Part shown: positions 59,929 through 64,000 of the stretch, piece by piece | How positions within the stretch are numbered: position 1 is the first letter of the stretch | Layout: each line of letters opens with the position of its first letter | Assembly: GCF_900156105.1 (NCBI RefSeq) | Contig: NZ_FTMS01000003.1 | Location: 157,146-221,145 of the forward strand | DNA length: 64,000 bases | From: Alkalispirochaeta americana | Lineage (GTDB): Bacteria > Spirochaetota > Spirochaetia > DSM-27196 > Alkalispirochaetaceae | Direction: 5' to 3' | Position numbers and translations under genes: made by a program | Notes under the pieces: model-generated | Databases searched by the model: none | What the model was told of the DNA's origin: nothing | Seen by the model: only the letters and a program-made list of their open reading frames with translations

Positions 59929-60513
59929 TTGATACGCCTGAGGAGATGGCCCTGGCCATCCCTCGGGATACGAACCGGCCTGTGGGCCGGTCTTTGCACT
60001 GCGGGAATCGTGGCGGGGGGCGTCTGTTTGTGGCCTCTGGAGGGCCTCCGGCTACAACCGGAGCAGGGTTCTGCCAGGTTCCTGCCAGTTGCCAGGGGCA
60101 GCGAGATCCACCTGATTTATCGCCATTCCGTGGCGCGCAGCCTCGTTTCAGAGGTTTTTGGTGTGACCCCCTGTGGAACACTGCGTTTGCAGCGAACAGC
60201 CTACCATGACTTCGGGGCAGGCCTGCCCGGTCAGACGTCCCGAGGCTTCTCTCATCGCGACGGGATGTTCGTGATCGACGATATCGATTTGGAACTGTCT
60301 GAACTGCCTCTGAGGATTGGCCGAACCGCCGAACACCGTCTTTGGATACCACCAGGGGGAGAGATCAGACTTGCGGAGTTGTTTTCGCCAGGGTCGCTGG
60401 TTCGTGTGGAACCGGCGAGAAGAGCTCTCTGGAATTTTGTCTTTTTTGGGGGACACAGCAGCGTATGGAAGAACGGCCAACAAGTATTCACGACAGTTTT
60501 GACGAAAAAATAG
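59929..60513 (+). CDS. DUF1850 protein of the TAXI-TRAP operon
   Basis: 194 residues from a TTG at 59929 (start uncertain; no strong site). One N-terminal membrane segment (GLWAGLCTAGIVAGGVCLW), then a beta-rich domain with the DUF1850 signature GSEIHLIYRHSVARS and DFGAGLP. DUF1850 proteins are regular companions of TAXI-TRAP permeases and of unknown function. Its 3' end overlaps the permease gene by 49 bases. Confidence 0.8.
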   Translation: MIRLRRWPWPSLGIRTGLWAGLCTAGIVAGGVCLWPLEGLRLQPEQGSARFLPVARGSEIHLIYRHSVARSLVSEVFGVTPCGTLRLQRTAYHDFGAGLPGQTSRGFSHRDGMFVIDDIDLELSELPLRIGRTAEHRLWIPPGGEIRLAELFSPGSLVRVEPARRALWNFVFFGGHSSVWKNGQQVFTTVLTKK

Positions 60514-62438
60514 ATATTGAAGAGACCCTGGCCGAGTTTGAGGCCTCATCGCACATGCGAAAGCTGGCGGGGAAGCTGGCCATGGTGGTCGCCCTGGGCG
60601 CAGTGGTGATGTCACTCTTCCATCTCTATACGGCGGGCTTCGGCACGCTTCTTACCATGAAGCAACGGGCAGTGCATCTCCTGTTTGTCTTTGTCCTGGG
60701 ATTCCTGCTGTACCCGCCCAGTCGCAAATCGGCGATGAATCGCATCCCCCTGATAGACTGGCTTCTGGCAGCAGCCGGGGTTATGGTGACAAGCTATATC
60801 CTCTTCAACTACGAGAGCCTGGTCCGACGGGGCGGCATGCCAACCCCGGTTGATATGGTCTTCGGACTGATCACGGTACTGCTGGTGCTGGAGGTTGCCC
60901 GGCGCAGCATCGGCCCCGAGTTGCCCTTCATTGCCCTGGTTTTTATCGCCTACGCCCTTTTCGGGAGCTATATTCCCGGTGCGCTCGGCCATCGGGGCTA
61001 CAGCGCGGCCAGGGTGATCAATCAGCTCTACATGACAACCGAGGGTATCTTCGGGACACCCTTGGGGGTTTCGGCCAGTTTTGTTTTCATGTTTATCCTC
61101 TTTGGCTCCTTTCTGGACGTCACAGGGGTGGGAAAGTTCTTTATCGATCTCGCCTTTGCCGCTGCGGGGCACAAAAAGGGCGGGCCTGCAAAGGCAGCCG
61201 TCCTGGCCAGCGGTTTCATGGGGTCCATCTCGGGGAGCTCCATCGCCAACACCGTCACCACCGGAGCCTTCACCATCCCCCTCATGAAAAAGGTCGGCTA
61301 CCACGCCAACTTTGCCGGAGCTGTCGAGGCAGCCGCCTCCACGGGCGGGCAAATCCTCCCTCCCGTAATGGGCGCGGCCGCTTTTATCATGTCGGAGTTC
61401 ACAAACATCCCCTACATCAGGATAATCGGAAGCGCCGTTATCCCTGCTTTGCTCTATTATCTCGGTGTCATGATGATGGTCCATCTCCAGGCCTCCAAGC
61501 GCGGTCTTGAGGGAATCCCCAAGGAGGATCTGCCGCGCTGTAAGGAAACCTTCCTCAAAGGATTCCACTTGCTGGTGCCGCTGGTGACGGTGGTGCTCTT
61601 CCTGCTGCGTTACTCTCCCCTGCGGGCCGCCTTTCTCAGCATTCTTCTTGCCCTTGTTGTGTGTATGCTACGCAAGCATACCCGCATCGGATGGCGTGAT
61701 ATCTTTCTGGCCCTCGAGGACGGCGCCATCAAGGCAATCGGCGTGGCCGCTGCCTGCGCCTGCGCAGGAATAATCGTGGGGATCGTAACCCTCTCAGGCC
61801 TCGGCCTGACCTTTGCCAACCTGGTGGTGAGCCTGGCCGGGGGCAGACTCTTTCCCACACTCCTTCTCACCATGTTTGCCTCGATCATTCTCGGGATGGG
61901 CTTGCCCACCACGGCAAAATACATCGTTCTGGCCACCATGGCTGCTCCGGCCCTGGTACAGCTGGGCGTTCCCCTGATCGCAGCACACCTTTTCATCCTC
62001 TATTTCGGTGTGATCGCCGATGTCACACCACCGGTGGCACTCGCTGCCTACGCCGGTGCCGGCATTGCCGGCGGAGAATCCTTCAAAACAGGCCTGCAGG
62101 CACTCAAGCTGGCATCAGCCGGGTTTCTCATACCCTTCATATTCGCCATGAGCCCGGAACTGCTCCTGATCAATGTTACCCCCCTGCAAGCCGTTATTGC
62201 CGTAACCTCAGCCTGCCTCGGAGTAGTGGCCTTTGCCAGCGCGGTGCAGGGCTACTTCCTGTCGCCCACCAGACTCTGGGAACGGGCCTGTTTCCTGGGG
62301 GCCGCCCTGATGCTGATCATCCCGAACATTCACATGGACCTGATTGGTATCGCTCTCCTGGCCCTGGCCGTGCTCGGACAGGTCCTCTCGGCTTCTGCCG
62401 CAAAACGCGCCGCAGCAGAACAAGCCGTTACCAGATAG
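60465..62438 (+). CDS. Fused TRAP permease (DctQ-DctM, TAXI type)
   Basis: About 657 residues from ATG 60465. The first ~200 residues form a DctQ-like four-helix part and the rest the large DctM-like part (ASGFMGSISGSSIANTVTTGAFTIPLMKKVGYH, ILGMGLPTTAKYIVLATMAAPAL, IADVTPPVALAAYAGAGIA, in parts). This fused form is standard for the TAXI branch. It imports the ligand of the upstream lipoprotein with a sodium or proton gradient. Confidence 0.92.
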   Translation: MEERPTSIHDSFDEKIDIEETLAEFEASSHMRKLAGKLAMVVALGAVVMSLFHLYTAGFGTLLTMKQRAVHLLFVFVLGFLLYPPSRKSAMNRIPLIDWLLAAAGVMVTSYILFNYESLVRRGGMPTPVDMVFGLITVLLVLEVARRSIGPELPFIALVFIAYALFGSYIPGALGHRGYSAARVINQLYMTTEGIFGTPLGVSASFVFMFILFGSFLDVTGVGKFFIDLAFAAAGHKKGGPAKAAVLASGFMGSISGSSIANTVTTGAFTIPLMKKVGYHANFAGAVEAAASTGGQILPPVMGAAAFIMSEFTNIPYIRIIGSAVIPALLYYLGVMMMVHLQASKRGLEGIPKEDLPRCKETFLKGFHLLVPLVTVVLFLLRYSPLRAAFLSILLALVVCMLRKHTRIGWRDIFLALEDGAIKAIGVAAACACAGIIVGIVTLSGLGLTFANLVVSLAGGRLFPTLLLTMFASIILGMGLPTTAKYIVLATMAAPALVQLGVPLIAAHLFILYFGVIADVTPPVALAAYAGAGIAGGESFKTGLQALKLASAGFLIPFIFAMSPELLLINVTPLQAVIAVTSACLGVVAFASAVQGYFLSPTRLWERACFLGAALMLIIPNIHMDLIGIALLALAVLGQVLSASAAKRAAAEQAVTR

Positions 62439-62575
62439 TCGGCGATCACAGAACCGATCGCCGATCTCCCCCTCCAGAACCAGGGCAGGGCGTGCCCCTC
62501 GCGCCTGCTCGGGTCGTGCTTTGCGGGGCTCCGCTACCCGCTCCGGCCCTGCCGGTCCCGGCAGGGCAGCCTTCG

Positions 62576-62593
62576 GCTCCCCTCCAATCACTC
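62576..62593 (+). repeat. 18-base direct repeat, copy 1
   Basis: GCTCCCCTCCAATCACTC, identical to the copy at 63338-63355; looser homology extends about 11 bases upstream (GGCANCCT). It lies in the 247-base gap 62439-62685, which also holds several GC-rich hairpins (e.g. GCCCTGCCGG...CCGGCAGGGC) and no gene. Confidence 0.75.
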
Positions 62594-62685
62594 ACGCATT
62601 CTTTCAGGCCTTTTTCATCCTGTGACAGTTTATGTCATACCCTCCCGCGCATACTAAGCTCACCACTGTGCAAAAAGGAGAATCT

Positions 62686-63309
62686 GTGAAAAAAACGATC
62701 TTGATCACCACGATGGCATGCCTTCTGGTTGGAGTGAATGGGCAATCTCTGTTTGCCGATCCCTTTTCTCACCGTCAGGATATCCCGGTAGTACAGGGAT
62801 GGAGCCTGGGGATCGGTTTCTCCGATCTCTACGACACCCATGGGCATGGCGGAAAAATTGGTTTCTGGGGACACCACGTCGGATTTGAAGCTTCGATCTA
62901 TTCATCGGCGCTTCTTCTGAACCTGGAATACCCGAAGGGATGGGAAGATAATATCGAGCGAACGGTGAGCCATGTCATGGCGGGTATCAAGTTCGGGTCC
63001 CAGGTTGAGCGAGCCAAATGGTACGGGGTTGCCTCTGTCGGCGGGTTGGTGGAAGTTGTGGAGGACGACACCGAAGAGAACAAGCTGACCACGGAGATAG
63101 CTGTTTTCTCCCTTGGGGGCGGTGTAGATTTTGCCATCACTCCCAACCTGCTGGTTGGAATTGATATGTTTAACCTGCGCTACTACGCCGGAGATGTCAC
63201 CCTTGAGTCGTACGGTTCATACGACAATGGATGGGATCGAGATTCTCTCACCCTGGAAGGGGTGCAGTTTTCCTTCTTTGGCGGAGGACATATTTCCTAC
63301 CAGTTTTAA
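62686..63309 (+). CDS. Small outer-membrane beta-barrel-like protein
   Basis: About 207 residues from GTG 62686, with AAAGGAG six bases upstream. Signal peptide KKTILITTMACLLVGVNGQSLFA. The mature part is glycine- and aromatic-rich with alternating strands (GWSLGIGFSDLYDTHGHGGKIGF, VFSLGGGVDFAITPNLLVGIDMF, in parts) and ends GGGHISYQF, with a terminal Phe as in outer-membrane barrels. Family unknown to me. It is bracketed by an 18-base direct repeat. Confidence 0.65.
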   Translation: MKKTILITTMACLLVGVNGQSLFADPFSHRQDIPVVQGWSLGIGFSDLYDTHGHGGKIGFWGHHVGFEASIYSSALLLNLEYPKGWEDNIERTVSHVMAGIKFGSQVERAKWYGVASVGGLVEVVEDDTEENKLTTEIAVFSLGGGVDFAITPNLLVGIDMFNLRYYAGDVTLESYGSYDNGWDRDSLTLEGVQFSFFGGGHISYQF

Positions 63310-63337
63310 GGCGGCCCGGAATGGGGGGCAACCTGCT

Positions 63338-63355
63338 GCTCCCCTCCAATCACTC
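63338..63355 (+). repeat. 18-base direct repeat, copy 2
   Basis: Identical to 62576-62593. Inside a larger inverted pair CAACCT (63329-63334) / AGGTTG (63397-63402), with a GCGCCCC...GGGGTGC hairpin at 63377-63395. Confidence 0.75.
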
Positions 63356-63394
63356 GTGCTCAGGCTAAACTCACAGGCGCCCCGAGAAGGGGTG

Positions 63395-64000
63395 CTAGGT
63401 TGATCGCTCGAGATCCCCGATCTCCTGCTCGGAAAGGCCGGTGATCTCGGCGATGTCGGAAAGGGGGAACCCGCGTTTCAGCATCTTCAGGGCATCTTCA
63501 CGACGAGCCTGATGCATGCCCTGCTGCATGCCCTCTTCCTTGCCGCGTTGCTCGGCGCTGCGTAACCGCGAGCTGACATCGCGTTGCCATTTCTCACGCG
63601 CCTCGGCGATGTCCATAAGCTCGTCGTCGGCAGTAAAGGTGCGGTAGACTCTGTGGGCCTTGCCCAGAGCAGGGTTGTCCTTCAGCAATAGCGTCATATC
63701 CTCCTCCTCCACGGTGCCTTCGTGCTCGAAGTAATAACACCATGTATCAAGTTTGTCCTTCACATCACCGGTGCTTTTCAGGTGATTCTTGGGCAGTTCG
63801 ATGAAATGGATCTGCAGGTGATCGGATAGCACATACTCCGGTGCGTCGGCCTCGGTGATCTGGAAACAGCTATGATAGCCGGGAAGCTGGGGGAAGATCT
63901 CGAAATCCAGCAGGTTGATACAGACCGAGGGGGTCAGCTCGATATAGTCGTCACCTTTCTTCAGCTGCCCGGCGTAACTCCTGGCCCAGTAGTACAGGCT
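63395..64000 (-). CDS. Rpn-family PD-(D/E)XK nuclease/putative transposase (N-terminus cut by window edge)
   Basis: 202 codons remain, open at the window edge. YYWARSYAGQLKKGDDYIELTPSVCINLLDFEIF and the following HSCFQITE, HFIELPK and CYYFEHEG blocks match the C-terminal two-thirds of recombination-promoting nuclease (Rpn) proteins, formerly called transposase family PD-(D/E)XK nucleases. The last ~60 residues are a charged helix (EQRGKEEGMQQGMHQARREDALKML) and a short SDIAEITGLSEQEIGDL segment, also usual. The catalytic N-terminus is outside the window. The stop codon falls inside an inverted repeat. Confidence 0.85.
   Translation of the reverse strand, partial: SLYYWARSYAGQLKKGDDYIELTPSVCINLLDFEIFPQLPGYHSCFQITEADAPEYVLSDHLQIHFIELPKNHLKSTGDVKDKLDTWCYYFEHEGTVEEEDMTLLLKDNPALGKAHRVYRTFTADDELMDIAEAREKWQRDVSSRLRSAEQRGKEEGMQQGMHQARREDALKMLKRGFPLSDIAEITGLSEQEIGDLERST

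Noticed and set aside
62439..63402. Integron attC sites
   Set aside because: The repeats and hairpins are suggestive, but no clear RYYYAAC/GTTRRRY core pair could be placed and no integrase is in view.

Overview
The window looks like about 64 kb of a free-living, anaerobic or facultative spirochaete of the Spirochaetaceae type (Spirochaeta/Alkalispirochaeta-like; inference). The evidence is a GC-rich, densely packed gene order, periplasmic-flagellum rod genes (flgF-like, flgG, a FlgJ-type rod protein), an RpoS-like sigma factor behind a sigma-54 promoter, several TRAP and ABC uptake operons, L-lactate dehydrogenase and the [FeFe]-hydrogenase maturation set. There is no rRNA, CRISPR array, prophage or complete insertion sequence. 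Many operons use 1-20 base stop/start overlaps.

Layout. 1-3.2 kb: a truncated spermidine-synthase-like membrane protein and an exported isoaspartyl methyltransferase (minus strand). 3.27-3.44 kb: an unidentified structured small RNA with its own terminator. 3.56-8.19 kb: a ferrous-iron operon under a DtxR-like box. It encodes a Cys-rich small membrane protein, a nicotianamine-synthase-like Rossmann protein, a flippase-like/Rossmann/FeoA fusion, and FeoB. 8.2-14.65 kb (minus): hydG-hydE-unknown-TM1266-hydF followed by cobS and a cobC-like phosphatase, behind a strong promoter. HydG lacks one auxiliary-cluster cysteine. 14.8-20.3 kb: a DUF3187 outer-membrane protein, then a CUT1 ABC operon (binding protein, two permeases, no ATPase) with a nucleoside hydrolase. 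20.35-26.06 kb: a FecBCD-type importer followed by three soluble proteins (a PBP-like protein without signal peptide, a HypB/CobW-like GTPase, an ABC ATPase with a novel N-terminus). They look like one metal or metallocofactor import and delivery system.

26.2-29.2 kb: a DctPQM TRAP transporter. 29.3-33.9 kb: sbcD-sbcC. 33.9-35.9 kb: a GNAT plus histidine-kinase-ATPase fusion (minus). 35.9-42.8 kb: a signalling block with a TPR/coiled-coil lipoprotein, a receiver-only regulator and a sensor kinase on the minus strand, and a degenerate kinase, an OmpR-type regulator and an MscS channel on the plus strand. Two intergenic regions share the spaced repeat TTTAAG-N5-TTTAAG. 42.8-46.1 kb (minus): ROK regulator, sugar MFS porter, lactate dehydrogenase. 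46.1-49.5 kb: a methyltransferase, tRNA-Thr and flagellar rod genes. 49.5-53.9 kb: an RpoS-like sigma factor, a divergent polysaccharide deacetylase, tsaD, a MinD/FlhG-like ATPase and apt. 53.9-54.15 kb: tRNA-Gln and tRNA-Glu with a terminator. 54.4-58.7 kb: a flavodoxin, and a coupled trio of glycosidase-like protein, AAC(3)-like acetyltransferase with an SQx-repeat tail, and NAD(P)H oxidoreductase. 58.8-62.4 kb: a TAXI-type TRAP operon with DUF1850. 62.5-64 kb: a small beta-barrel protein flanked by an 18-base direct repeat, and a truncated Rpn-family nuclease.

The strongest candidates for new biology are the fused iron operon, the FecBCD-linked soluble trio, the HydG variant, the sigma-54/RpoS link, the shared OmpR-type operators and the unidentified small RNA. 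All functions are read from sequence by eye; no database search was run.
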